From Diogma glabrata (Eukaryota; Arthropoda; Insecta; Diptera; Cylindrotomidae), in contig OY856187.1 of the NCBI GenBank assembly GCA_963693315.1, positions 50,548,803 to 50,612,802 on the forward strand: a stretch of 64,000 nucleotides of DNA. Direction: 5' to 3'. Positions 36,591 to 48,350 of this stretch are shown piece after piece. A program made the translations under genes and the position numbers. Each line of letters starts with the position of its first letter. The stretch's first letter is position 1. The notes under the pieces were generated by a model that was not told the DNA's origin, did not search any database, and saw only the letters and a list, made by a program, of their open reading frames with translations.

Positions 36591-36779
36591 GTAAAAAATA
36601 TTGCGACGCTGATGCATAGGCTGACTTCACCACAGCTCTGGAAACATAGTGTTCTGGATATATAATGAGCTAATATCCATCAAATACTTTAATTAAAAGC
36701 ACCAATGTTGTAGATTTCGCGTAGTTCTGATTACAAAAATATTAAAGAAAGCAGTAGTATCCCAACAAACAAAAATTAA
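36591..36779. other. Short unassigned spacer
   Basis: It lies between the LINE 3' tail and the tandem array. Nothing was recognised. Confidence 0.4.
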
Positions 36780-38095
36780 CGGGAAGTGACAAACCGGAAG
36801 TTGGGATGCAGAACTCTTTATATCCCAAGTTTATATTTATATACCAAGTTTCATCTAATTCGATTATCAGGTACAGATGTTATTGAGCTTTCAAAAAAAC
36901 AGGTGTATGGGACACCCCATTCACTTTGTTCACTATCGCTAAAAAACTAATCAGTTCCTTGCCATACATATTTGCATCTTTTTCCAAAGTGTTGTCAAAA
37001 TTCATTCGCGAACGAATACTGTATGCTCCCAACAAACATTGAAATTATGGTGACACGATAAACAGGTGTTTGGGAGACCCCGCACCACTTATCCCAATAT
37101 TGTCCAAAAACTAATCAGTTCTTTGTCATAAAGTCTCCATCGTTTTTCAAAGTGTCATTAAAATAAATTAATGAATGTAGTCTGTTTGCTCCCAACAAAC
37201 TTTAAAAACAAAATGTGAAAAGTCAGCAGTTGTATGGTAGACCCCCCGCCACTTTGATCAATGTGTTCCAAAAGATTATAATTATCTTTTCACACCAATT
37301 GGAACCTTTTCCATAAGTTTCATCATAATCACTTCATTATTGTAGGCTGTAGTGTGCATAAAGACACTAAAACAACTTCAAAAAATTACAAACAAATTTT
37401 TTACCGGAACTAAAAAACCGGAAGTTGGGATGTAGAACTGTTGTAAACTGTACTAAATGCTTATGTACCAAGTTTCATCCAATTCAATAATCACGTACAG
37501 ATGTTATTGAGCTTTCAAAAAAACAGGTGTATGGGACACTTCCCACCACTATGTTTACTATCGCACAAAAATTAAACAGTTCCTTGCCATACATATTTGC
37601 ATCTTTTTCCAAAGTGTCATCAAAATTAATTCACGAACGAATGTTGTATGCTTCCAACAAACATAAAAAACAGTGGAAAAAACTACCTGTTGTATGGTGG
37701 GCCCCCAAGCCTATATCGAATGTACTCTAAAAGCTGATAAAATCTTTCTCATGTTACTTGAAAGCTTTTACCAACGTTTCATGACAATCGATCGGTAATT
37801 GTAAGCTACAGTAGGGATAAACACATGAAAAAAACTTTTTAATCGGACGTGAAAAAATGGAAGTTGGTATGCAGAAGTATTGGAAACTGTACTAAAACCT
37901 TATATGCCAAGTTTCTATTAGACCATAAGCCGGGATTAGAAGTTATTCAAGATTTAAACTTAGAGGTGTTTGGGATACCCCCCGCCATTTCGTCCACATT
38001 TGTAATGAATCCAGATCAAACATTTTCAAGTGAACCTGTATCATTTGCCAAAATTTCATCAAGATCCTAGGCAGAAAGGTCACCCCACCCACACA
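36780..38095. repeat. Tandem array with ~600-bp higher-order period
   Basis: The block ACCGGAAGTTGGGATG(C/T)AGAACT ... GATGTTATTGAGCTTTCAAA ... TTGCCATACATATTTGCATC occurs at 36790-37020 and again at 37415-37640, and in part at 37845-38060 (AAATGGAAGTTGGTATGCAG). Between them are shorter related units with CAACAAAC(A/T)T, AAAC(A)GGTGT(T/A)TGGGA and CCCCGC(C)ACT. It ends in a CACACACATACCCACCTACA-type tail. No protein is encoded. Confidence 0.75.
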
Positions 38096-38215
38096 CATAC
38101 CCACCTACACACAGACGTACACCAAAATTTTTACTGGCTATTTAGATAGAGGATGGTCCAAAACAAAAGAAAAAACCAAAGGGTATGTAAGATTTTTTTT
38201 TCTCGATAGATTGCA

Positions 38216-38249
38216 TTACTTCACACAATTTAAAATTGTGGTGAAGTAA
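38216..38249. repeat. Hairpin at the duplication's left edge
   Basis: TTACTTCACACAATTT pairs with AAATTGTGGTGAAGTAA with a single-base bulge. It is preceded by TAGATTGCA, the same outer motif as the hairpin at 42210. The duplicate is at 44830-44863. Confidence 0.85.
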
Positions 38250-38706
38250 AAAAATAAAATTAAGTTTTTTCTGTGACGGGAAAAAAGTTTAACATTTTAC
38301 TTCTGTTGACAGGTAAAAAAATGTTACTTTTCATTAAATACTTTTTTCCCCGGGAAAAAATGTACTTTTTTCCCGGATAGATACACATAAATATATATAC
38401 ATAAATGAATATTTATGAACATTTATAAATTTTTTGGTGTTACGAAAAGTTATACCTTTTTCTTCTTGATGTTCATAATTCGTTTTGACAAATAAAACGA
38501 AACTTAATTTTAAGTTTTTATTCAAGGAAAATTGACAACTTAATTTGATGGAATTTGACCTATGTAGTCACAATAATTCATTTAGTTTTTTCTTGAGATA
38601 AGTTCGTATGGTGTGGTGAATATAAATATTGTAATATTGTTTCAAATTTTTTTTTCCCATAATTATATTAATATTTTTCCAGTCATAAAAAAAATAGTGT
38701 ATTATA

Positions 38707-38786
38707 CACGGGAAAAATATTAGATTTTAGCTCTCGGTTTTTTGTCTCACACAACTTCGAGCTAAAATCTACTACTTTTTTCCCTT
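38707..38786. repeat. Hairpin with TAGATTTTAGCTC arms
   Basis: TAGATTTTAGCTC (38721-38733) pairs with GAGCTAAAATCTA (38759-38771). Outer sequence also pairs (CACGGGAAAAATA with TACTTTTTTCCCTTG). AATCTACTA lies at 38766-38774. The duplicate is at 45321-45400. Confidence 0.85.
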
Positions 38787-39677
38787 GTATAATAAATAAC
38801 TATTTTTAAGAAATTTTGGTATCAATTCAATATTTTTTTAACTAGCGCAGGTAAATGAACAAAAACATTTGTATTTTCACGACAGGGTTGTCGTTTTACT
38901 CCAATTGGCATATGTTAACTTCTTTTTAGCTCGGCCAACGCAGACTCGTTTTTCATCAGAAAAACTATATCTTCAACTTCCAAAAAAAACTCTGTTGTGA
39001 CAAACATCTGTGCTGACTTTCTTACCACTGATTGGTAACGGATTAGGCACTAATGCAGCGTGTTACACTTTAAACTATCCAGGTCGAATAAGTCAACCGG
39101 ATCATAGGACAGACTTACTGAACCAGGATAAATAAGGTATTCAAAAATATGTTAATCATATTTGATTTCTGATAGGTGGCGGCCGTAAAATACCCTAATA
39201 AGACTTGTTCTAGTCCATCCTGATAAAAGTACATGTAAAAACTAGCGTTGGCTTTAAAATCTTGGCTGTCTGGACCAAACAAAATTTTCCGTCCCCCTCC
39301 TTTATAAAAAATTGTAATGTATCTACTATGCATGGCTGTGTGCGGAACGACGAAATAATAATTTTGTCTTTGAAATTTATATTCACCATAACTAAACGTC
39401 AGAATTTAGTATAACTTTTTAGCATCATCAAATTATGACAGAAGACTACTGAATTATAACAGAAGTGATTTTTGATTTTGATTTTATTCAATCTAACCTC
39501 ACATTATATTTACTTTTCTAACATGATGAATCCATTGGATTTGTATAAATTTTCTATTAATTCAGGTTTTATGTGCTGTTATGTTAACATTGAGCAAATA
39601 TTTTTTTTCTACTCCTATCACAGTAAATTATAAATTACATCACACTATCCATGACATGTAAATTGGTTATTTCAAAT

Positions 39678-39740
39678 AGCGTGCGGTAAGTAAAAAAAAG
39701 CGTGCGGTAATGGATTTTCATACATATATTACCGCACGCT
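39678..39740. repeat. Hairpin with AGCGTGCGGTAAT arms
   Basis: AGCGTGCGGTAAT (39699-39711) pairs with ATTACCGCACGCT (39728-39740). A third, direct copy of AGCGTGCGGTAAG lies at 39678-39690. The decayed inverted copy near 54660-54690 has this arm replaced by (TA)n. The duplicate is at 46292-46354. Confidence 0.85.
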
Positions 39741-39930
39741 TTTAATAGAAAGAAAAATTTTTATTTAAAGAAAAATTTGATTTTTAAAAATTAAATATTT
39801 CAATTCATTTTGACACGGAATAATGCAAAGCCTACCACAATTTGTAAACTATTTGCATTCAATTTATAAATAGTATTTCATTTTTTCAAGTAATTATATG
39901 CGTTTGGGCATTAAAACAAAGTCGTAGAAA

Positions 39931-40067
39931 AAGTATATAACAAATCTCGAGTTGTAAAGCATTTTCCATGCTCGTGAAGATACTGCACTCGACGCTACGC
40001 GTCTCGTCCGCAAAATTTTCCCTCGCATGTAAAATACTATTTACAACTCTAGATATGTAATATACTA
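39931..40067. repeat. Hairpin K with ACTCGACGCT core
   Basis: GAGTTGTAAA (39950-39959) pairs with TTTACAACTC (40040-40049), and GTATATAAC outside pairs loosely with GTAATATAC, ending in TACTA. The core reads CACTCGACGCTACGCG then TCTCGT (39986-40007), near-identical to the core of MITE H at 17017-17040. An inverted copy lies at 54375-54500. The duplicate is at 46545-46681. Confidence 0.8.
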
Positions 40068-40197
40068 TTTCTATCTATCAGTTTAAAACCGAAAGTTGGC
40101 TTTTGCTGTTTAGCGAGCATTTTTAAATTTTTTCTGCTCTTAGTCGGAAAGTAAAAACACAAGTAAAACCAAAGACATAATGGACAAAGACATAATA

Positions 40198-40593
40198 TTA
40201 AAATTTATTAATTCCTTCTCCCCAAAACACTTTTGATTTTTTGGCTCTATAACCCGAGGGCTTCTTTTTTAAAAAAGGCAAAAATCTTTTATATTTACAA
40301 AAATCCAAATTTTCTTTAACGATGAATGTTGATTTTAACATTGAATAATTTGACCACATTATTGAAGTCTTTTTTGTCTGCGATAGTTCACCAGATGTGT
40401 TTTATGCCAAAAACACATCTTCAGAATAAAAATTTCCTGTTTTTTTGTTCTTACTCCAATTGATAAATAATAGGTAAGGTTTTTCATACCGGACTTAAGA
40501 TTTTTCAGGCAACAGATCTAAAGTTAAATTGTTGGCTGCTTCTTTTATATGAGGTGAAGTGCTAATTATATCACTTTCATCACTACTGCTCAT
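40198..40593 (-). pseudogene. N-terminal part of a tyrosine-recombinase-like mobile-element protein, broken
   Basis: The minus-strand frame starts ATG at 40593 and reads MSSSDESDIISTSP, then NLTLDLLPEKS, stop, VRYEKPYLLFINWSKNKK, then FYSEDVFLA, stop, then SIMWSNYSMLKSTFIVKENL, CKYKRFLPFLKKKPSGY and KKSKVFWGEGINKF, ending at 40198. From memory this matches the helical core-binding domain (LPEKSxxxYExxYxxFxxW ... SxLWSxYSMLK) of the tyrosine-recombinase-like proteins abundant in insect genomes, which would bind the element's ends and catalyse strand exchange through a C-terminal R...HxxR...Y domain. That catalytic domain was not found nearby. Two in-frame stops make it a pseudogene. Hairpins flank it on both sides (39931-40067 and 40749-40860). 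Confidence 0.65.
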
Positions 40594-40748
40594 TTTAAAT
40601 TATTTTTATTTAAAAACAGATATAAACTCTGTATAAATTTTAAATTTATTCATTTAAAATTTTAATTGGACGTCCGATACGTTTTTTAAACAACACATAA
40701 ATGCCTCCTTGGCAACTTTGATCGCATTTGTCGGCAGTCGTTAAAAAA

Positions 40749-40860
40749 TAGTATGTATACTTTGAGCCGAAAGTAACATTGCTGCTCTGACATGATTGCT
40801 GGAAATTTTCATGCACGATCAGCAATGTAGTACTTTCTGCTCTTAATATACAATCTACTA
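40749..40860. repeat. Hairpin with TAGTA...TACTA ends
   Basis: TAGTATGTATACTTTGAG and AAAGTAACATTGCTG on the left pair with CAGCAATGTAGTACTTTCTG and TATACAATCTACTA on the right. The right end holds AATCTACTA (40852-40860). It splits the gag relic from the recombinase-like relic. The duplicate is at 47363-47474. Confidence 0.85.
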
Positions 40861-40920
40861 TTCCGACTCTGCATCTATTTTAAATTTGACAATTTTGTCT
40901 TCAATTTTAAATTTTTCATT

Positions 40921-41736
40921 TCATTCATAAAAACAAGCGACGGCGGAATGATTAGGTTGATTACATTTTTGACATATTTTCCGGGCGTTTATTCCTTCAT
41001 TATTCCTAAAATTACCTTTAAACTACTATTATTGTTAAAATTATTTCTGTTTGTATAAGAGTTATTTCTATTTATGTTTTCAAAATTATTATTATTATTT
41101 CACATAAAACTTATCTGTGGTTGTTGTTGGTAATTCCTATTAGTATTGCTTGAGCTTGAAGCTAGAGCTTCAACCACTTTAACATTTTCAACGTTATTGC
41201 CTTGTTGAACTTCCATGGAATTGCGTTTATTTATTTCACTTGTCTTGCACATTTCTACTGCTTTGTCTAACGTTACATCATCGATCGCTAATAATTTCTC
41301 TTGGACAGTTGTATTGTTCACACCCAAAACTATTTTGTCACGTAACATTTCTTGAGGATCTTTAAAATCCCATAACTTTACCCTTTTTTGTATTTCCGGC
41401 AAAAAGTCACAAATGGTCGAATGGTTCATCAGGTTTTTGATGTTTTTTATAAAAAATAAACCTATTGAAAACTATATTTTTGCGAGGGTTGCAATATGCT
41501 TCAAACTTTGGATAACTTTATCAAACACTTTTCCATCTTTTGCGTCATCAAATTTTAAATTATTAAAAATCTTTACACCGACCGTCTTCTGCAACAATAT
41601 TTAGAAAGATTGCTATTTTAATTTCATCGTCCTTTTTTTCTGCCTCTGTGGCTTTCAAATTTTGTTTAAATTTATTCCACTCTTCAAAAAGATTTGTTGA
41701 ATTTATGTTCAATGACGTCGGACATTTGAACTCCAT
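40921..41736 (-). pseudogene. gag: Ty3/gypsy-type gag, frameshifted, with intact CCHC zinc knuckle
   Basis: From ATG at 41736 the frame reads MEFKCPTSLNINSTNLFEEW then NKFKQNLKA and IKIAIFLNIVAEDGR, a capsid-like N-terminal domain as in many insect Ty3/gypsy gag proteins. A frameshift follows; the next open part (41429-41100) reads FLPEIQKRVKLWDFKDPQEM then LRDKIVLGVNNTTVQEKLL and LDKAVEMCKTSE, the usual capsid C-terminus. An Asn/Gln-rich linker leads, after stops, to CQKCNQPNHSAVAC (40974-40933), a perfect C-x2-C-x4-H-x4-C RNA-binding knuckle. The stop directly after FYE ends the frame. No protease, reverse transcriptase or integrase follows, so the element is a fragment. Confidence 0.8.
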
Positions 41737-42209
41737 TTTGTTTTTCAGCTTTTTTTCTTCTTTAGAAATTTCTTGTAATTTTATTTTTTATATATAAATT
41801 TTTCTTTGCTTTTTCCAAATTTTCCAATGTACTTCAGTTCACCGATAAATGCGCCATGTTGTGTTTGTATTAACACCTTTTGATTTATTATAAGAACTTT
41901 AATAAATCATAAATATAATTATTTGTTTAACACATGAACTTCATTTATTTAACACATCAACTTCATTACAAAATTATATCTATCTAACAGTTCGCCCTAA
42001 CCTATACAGATACTACATTTACAAAAATAATGTTGTAAATTTACACAATGTTGTGAGAACGTATATCGATTTGAAATACCAAAATGGTGTGAAGTTTTGC
42101 ACAATATTGTGAATCGGACAAGAGCAATATACATACTGTCAAAATCAGAATTTTAGTTATTGTTAATTTGTTTTGACTTTTTAAACACAAATTTCATCGA
42201 TTGACGTAA

Positions 42210-42326
42210 TAGTAGATTGTATTACTAGTGCGATTGCGTTTCCCAAACAAGAGTTAGTTTGCCGCACGACCGCAGGGAGTGCGGCAAATAACTCGCGTTT
42301 GGAAAACGCATTCGCACTAGTAATAC
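42210..42326. repeat. 108-bp GC-containing hairpin
   Basis: The left arm (42219-42267) begins GTATTACTAGTGCGATTGCG and ends TTTGCCGCAC. The right arm (42279-42326) begins GTGCGGCAAATAACTCGCG and ends GCACTAGTAATAC. The loop is GACCGCAGGGA. Outside the left arm is TAGTAGATT (42210-42218). The duplicate is at 48824-48940. No protein is encoded. Confidence 0.95.
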
Positions 42327-43699
42327 ACACAATTTTTTGTAACAAGTGCGTAAAATTTATAAATATTTATTTAATTGTTCATTTAATCATTTATTTAACA
42401 AAGTTATAAACAAATTTAAGCTTTTTAAATAATTAAAGTGCGCCATCTTCGTTGTAATGGTTTAAATTATTCGAGCTCGAAAATATAAACATTAAATTCG
42501 AACTAACAACATATCAACATATAGTTGGTGGGGAACTAATCTGTCAAAATTGTGAACTTTGAAACCCTAAATGAATTGTTGTTTCTTGCAATTCAAATGA
42601 TGCAATGTGTTTAAGTTGTTTTTACTATATGGTAAGTCATTTAAATTATTATTTTGATATTTAAGTTCTATGACAATATTATATATAGATAGATAAATGG
42701 ATAGATTTAACTACAAATCTCACATGCAGGCGGCGTGCTAGCCCGTTCACAAAATATTTTGTGGTCATATGTGCGGAAAAGTAGTTTATTTTGTATTCTA
42801 TTCTAGTACAAAATTGAATATTTTGTCCGCATGTGTTACAAAAAAAATTTGTATAATGGGTAGAATGCAAACATATGTTTTTAATTATATCAATTAATCT
42901 GAATTTTATATATTAATGATTAATTATTAATAATTGATTAATTATACTTATTTACAAATTATATTTTTATTTTACTATGTTAAATCATATAATAAGCTGT
43001 TTTAATTTTAAACTAGACATTTATTTATATAATCAAGAAAGGAAATAAAACTTGACTGTTTTTATTAAATGCATATACATAATTTATTTATTTATTATCT
43101 GTAAAAAAATTGATTTATTTGAATATCCAAATTTAAATGGTTCCAAATAATCTTTTATTCTATTGTTTTCATACAAAAATACATGCTTTGTGGTGCAAAA
43201 AGTACTCGAAAATGCTAGAATTCTTAATCAAGTAACAATTACCGTTATGATTTATATACTTGTGTTAGGGAATACCATTTTACTTACTTGTTACTTGTGT
43301 TAGGGAATACCATTTTTACACAACATTGTAAAACATTTTGGTGCTATTGACAAATCAGGAATAGGGTTCCAGGAGATTCATCCATCCTCCACCTAATTTG
43401 TTCAATTTTGAAAATAATGTGAAGCCTGAAGCGGATGATATATAATATATGTACCATAGTTTCATAAATATCTGATGCGTTTACGTTACAAAAATTACAC
43501 TTAATTTTTCACATTTCTTAAAAAGCTCAAAAAATAAGTTCGGAATTTTTTATTTAAATTTTATTATTATATTATTATTTAATTGTTGACATGATAACAA
43601 ACAAAATTGTAGATCAATGACCTTGATAGCATTATTCATTCTCATGATATTTGCAAGAGATGATTTTCAGTATTTTTGAAATCTTCTTATGTCGTAGCC
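42327..43699. other. AT-rich DNA inside the duplication
   Basis: A directly repeated CTTGTGTTAGGGAATACCATTTT occurs at 43259 and 43295. A minus-strand open frame at 42679-42870 is not assigned. Otherwise nothing was recognised. Confidence 0.4.
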
Positions 43700-44260
43700 T
43701 GGTGATCGATGAAACAGTTATATAAATTCCCTGATTTAGACATGCACTATTTCCTCATACGCATCAAATTTGCATTCGCGTAAATTTTCATAGTCGTTTT
43801 TCATTCTGTCCTGTACGCATAGTCTTATACTCAGTCCATGGTCATCATTACAATAGTTTCCACGACAAAAATTTATTATCAGAAATATAGTTGTGTAATA
43901 TTTCTCCAATGTAATTTCCGTTGCTCAGTTTGTATTCGTACTTCCGCTATTTTCAGGTAGATGTCCTACAAGCGTCTATCAATTAGTAATATTTCTCCAA
44001 TGTAATTTTCGATGCTTAATTTATAATCATTAATCGCTATAAAATTGTCAGACAACGGTTGTGTACTATAATTAATCCGCAAACGCGCTATTTACATATA
44101 TTATCCGTCCCATTGTTTCATAAACAATGTTTTTTTTTAAATCTTTTCCAATTTCTATTACAAACTATCAGTCCTACTCCTTAATGGATATAATAACTAA
44201 CGATAGAACGAAAATAACATTTCCCCAAGAAACTACCTTATCGATTCGTTATTGACCGCA

Positions 44261-44269
44261 TATAAATAG
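44261..44269 (+). promoter_or_regulatory. TATA box of repeat E, copy 2 (duplicate at 50875-50883)
   Basis: TATAAATAG is preceded by CTTATCGATTCGTTATTGAC, aligned with CTTATCGTTTTGTTATTGTT in E copy 1, and followed by a pyrimidine-rich stretch. Promoter activity is inferred. Confidence 0.5.
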
Positions 44270-46811
44270 TAGTTGACAACTAGCCTCGCTCTTTTATTTT
44301 ATTATTCTACTGTGACTTTTAGTCGTTCTTTATCAATCAATTGGATTTTCTTTTAACAAGTGAACTGTTATCGCACGGCATGAAAATCGTAGTTTTTTTC
44401 ATGATAGCTGGAGAATTTTAAAACAAAAAAATATTGCATGGATATGTTCCAGAATAGTTCATTGTTTGGGTGTTGTTTGATTATCCAGCGGATGAGTGAA
44501 CTTGGTTGGCCGGCACGATCAGGTGAATTTGACGGGATTAATAGAAAGAAAATTTGCGGGAGAACATCCATTGAACGGATAGATTCATTGTTTCTTTGCG
44601 TGAGTAAAATTAACATTCTTTTTTATTACCTTAGTTACTAATAAAGTCGGTGTATCATTTAATGAATCTTAAGAAAAGTTACTAAATAAAATAAAACAAA
44701 AAGTCGAAAAGATTGATATACGGAATGAACGAAAAAAAATTTAATCAAAGAAATAAGCTAAAAGCCAAAATATTGCTATGTGTATTGTGACTGTGTAAGT
44801 AAATTAATTTATTAGTAAATTAGATTGCATTACTTCACACAATTTAAAATTGTGGTGAAGTAAAAAAATAAAATTAAGTTTTTTCTGTGACGGGAAAAAA
44901 GTTTAACATTTTACTTCTGTTGACAGGTAAAAAAATGTTACTTTTCATTAAATACTTTTTTCCCCGGGAAAAAATGTACTTTTTTCCCGGATAGATACAC
45001 ATAAATATATATACATAAATGAATATTTATGAACATTTATAAATTTTTTGGTGTTACGAAAAGTTATACCTTTTTCTTCTTGATGTTCATAATTCGTTTT
45101 GACAAATAAAACGAAACTTAATTTTAAGTTTTTATTCAAGGAAAATTGACAACTTAATTTGATGGAATTTGACCTATGTAGTCACAATAATTCATTTAGT
45201 TTTTTCTTGAGATAAGTTCGTATGGTGTGGTGAATATAAATATTGTAATATTGTTTCAAATTTTTTTTTCCCATAATTATATTAATATTTTTCCAGTCAT
45301 AAAAAAAATAGTGTATTATACACGGGAAAAATATTAGATTTTAGCTCTCGGTTTTTTGTCTCACACAACTTCGAGCTAAAATCTACTACTTTTTTCCCTT
45401 GTATAATAAATAACTATTTTTAAGAAATTTTGGTATCAATTCAATATTTTTTTAACTAGCGCAGGTAAATGAACAAAAACATTTGTATTTTCACGACAGG
45501 GTTGTCGTTTTACTCCAATTGGCATATGTTAACTTCTTTTTAGCTCGGCCAACGCAGACTCGTTTTTCATCAGAAAAACTATATCTTCAACTTCCAAAAA
45601 AAACTCTGTTGTGACAAACATCTGTGCTGACTTTCTTACCACTGATTGGTAACGGATTAGGCACTAATGCAGCGTGTTACACTTTAAACTATCCAGGTCG
45701 AATAAGTCAACCGGATCATAGGACAGACTTACTGAACCAGGATAAATAAGGTATTCAAAAATATGTTAATCATATTTGATTTCTGATAGGTGGCGGCCGT
45801 AAAATACCCTAATAAGACTTGTTCTAGTCCATCCTGATAAAAGTACATGTAAAAACTAGCGTTGGCTTTAAAATCTTGGCTGTCTGGACCAAACAAAATT
45901 TTCCGTCCCCCTCCTTTATAAAAAATTGTAATGTATCTACTATGCATGGCTGTGTGCGGAACGACGAAATAATAATTTTGTCTTTGAAATTTATATTCAC
46001 CATAACTAAACGTCAGAATTTAGTATAACTTTTTAGCATCATCAAATTATGACAGAAGACTACTGAATTATAACAGAAGTGATTTTTGATTTTGATTTTA
46101 TTCAATCTAACCTCACATTATATTTACTTTTCTAACATGATGAATCCATTGGATTTGTATAAATTTTCTATTAATTCAGGTTTTATGTGCTGTTATGTTA
46201 ACATTGAGCAAATATTTTTTTTCTACTCCTATCACAGTAAATTATAAATTACATCACACTATCCATGACATGTAAATTGGTTATTTCAAATAGCGTGCGG
46301 TAAGTAAAAAAAAGCGTGCGGTAATGGATTTTCATACATATATTACCGCACGCTTTTAATAGAAAGAAAAATTTTTATTTAAAGAAAAATTTGATTTTTA
46401 AAAATTAAATATTTCAATTCATTTTGACACGGAATAATGCAAAGCCTACCACAATTTGTAAACTATTTGCATTCAATTTATAAATAGTATTTCATTTTTT
46501 CAAGTAATTATATGCGTTTGGGCATTAAAACAAAGTCGTAGAAAAAGTATATAACAAATCTCGAGTTGTAAAGCATTTTCCATGCTCGTGAAGATACTGC
46601 ACTCGACGCTACGCGTCTCGTCCGCAAAATTTTCCCTCGCATGTAAAATACTATTTACAACTCTAGATATGTAATATACTATTTCTATCTATCAGTTTAA
46701 AACCGAAAGTTGGCTTTTGCTGTTTAGCGAGCATTTTTAAATTTTTTCTGCTCTTAGTCGGAAAGTAAAAACACAAGTAAAACCAAAGACATAATGGACA
46801 AAGACATAATA

Positions 46812-47207
46812 TTAAAATTTATTAATTCCTTCTCCCCAAAACACTTTTGATTTTTTGGCTCTATAACCCGAGGGCTTCTTTTTTAAAAAAGGCAAAAATC
46901 TTTTATATTTACAAAAATCCAAATTTTCTTTAACGATGAATGTTGATTTTAACATTGAATAATTTGACCACATTGTTGAAGTCTTTTTTGTCTGCGATAG
47001 TTCACCAGATGTGTTTTATGCCAAAAACACATCTTCAGAATAAAAATTTCCTGTTTTTTTGTTCTTACTCCAATTGATAAATAATAGGTAAGGTTTTTCA
47101 TACCGGACTTAAGATTTTTCAGGCAACAGATCTAAAGTTAAATTGTTGGCTGCTTCTTTTATATGAGGTGAAGTGCTAATTATATCACTTTCATCACTAC
47201 TGCTCAT
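46812..47207 (-). pseudogene. Tyrosine-recombinase-like N-terminus, duplicate
   Basis: Identical to the relic at 40198-40593, including both in-frame stops, except one substitution (46975) that changes an isoleucine codon to threonine in SIMWSNYSMLK. Both copies are dead, so the duplication postdates the decay. Confidence 0.65.
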
Positions 47208-47534
47208 TTTAAATTATTTTTATTTAAAAACAGATATAAACTCTGTATAAATTTTAAATTTATTCATTTAAAATTTTAATTGGACGTCCGATACGTTTTT
47301 TAAACAACACATAAATGCCTCCTTGGCAACTTTGATCGCATTTGTCGGCAGTCGTTAAAAAATAGTATGTATACTTTGAGCCGAAAGTAACATTGCTGCT
47401 CTGACATGATTGCTGGAAATTTTCATGCACGATCAGCAATGTAGTACTTTCTGCTCTTAATATACAATCTACTATTCCGACTCTGCATCTATTTTAAATT
47501 TGACAATTTTGTCTTCAATTTTAAATTTTTCATT

Positions 47535-48350
47535 TCATTCATAAAAACAAGCGACGGCGGAATGATTAGGTTGATTACATTTTTGACATATTTTCCGGGC
47601 GTTTATTCCTTCATTATTCCTAAAATTACCTTTAAACTACTATTATTGTTAAAATTATTTCTGTTTGTATAAGAGTTATTTCTATTTATGTTTTCAAAAT
47701 TATTATTATTATTTCACATAAAACTTATCTGTGGTTGTTGTTGGTAATTCCTATTAGTATTGCTTGAGCTTGAAGCTAGAGCTTCAACCACTTTAACATT
47801 TTCAACGTTATTGCCTTGTTGAACTTCCATGGAATTGCGTTTATTTATTTCACTTGTCTTGCACATTTCTACTGCTTTGTCTAACGTTACATCATCGATC
47901 GCTAATAATTTCTCTTGGACAGTTGTATTGTTCACACCCAAAACTATTTTGTCACGTAACATTTCTTGAGGATCTTTAAAATCCCATAACTTTACCCTTT
48001 TTTGTATTTCCGGCAAAAAGTCACAAATGGTCGAATGGTTCATCAGGTTTTTGATGTTTTTTATAAAAAATAAACCTATTGAAAACTATATTTTTGCGAG
48101 GGTTGCAATATGCTTCAAACTTTGGATAACTTTATCAAACACTTTTCCATCTTTTGCGTCATCAAATTTTAAATTATTAAAAATCTTTACACCGACCGTC
48201 TTCTGCAACAATATTTAGAAAGATTGCTATTTTAATTTCATCGTCCTTTTTTTCTGCCTCTGTGGCTTTCAAATTTTGTTTAAATTTATTCCACTCTTCA
48301 AAAAGATTTGTTGAATTTATGTTCAATGACGTCGGACATTTGAACTCCAT
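47535..48350 (-). pseudogene. gag: Ty3/gypsy-type gag, duplicate
   Basis: Same frameshifted capsid regions and the same intact CQKCNQPNHSAVAC knuckle as at 40921-41736. No difference was noticed in this segment. Confidence 0.8.

Larger units (their letters stand above)
38207..44816. repeat. 6.6-kb tandem duplication, copy 1
   Basis: Every position matches the sequence 6614 bp downstream. Only four substitutions were noticed: 40361 A against G, 43220 A against C, 44281 T against A and 44369 T against C. The left edge (TAGATTGCATTACTTCAC) starts at a hairpin. The right edge falls inside repeat E, which continues uninterrupted only after copy 2. Four bases (AAAT, 44817-44820) separate the copies. 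Copy 1 contains hairpins, a recombinase-like relic and a gag relic, all listed separately. Confidence 0.95.

Noticed and set aside
42679..42870. Minus-strand frame with CNTCGQNIQF and SAHMTTKY, reminiscent of a CGGBP1/BED-type zinc finger (copy at 49293-49484)
   Set aside because: The second histidine of the C2H2 pattern is absent and no flanking homology was recognised; too weak to call.
44368..44641. Overlapping open frames of 67-82 codons on both strands (and at 50982-51255)
   Set aside because: They overlap each other antisense inside repeat E, with no recognised domain; likely spurious.
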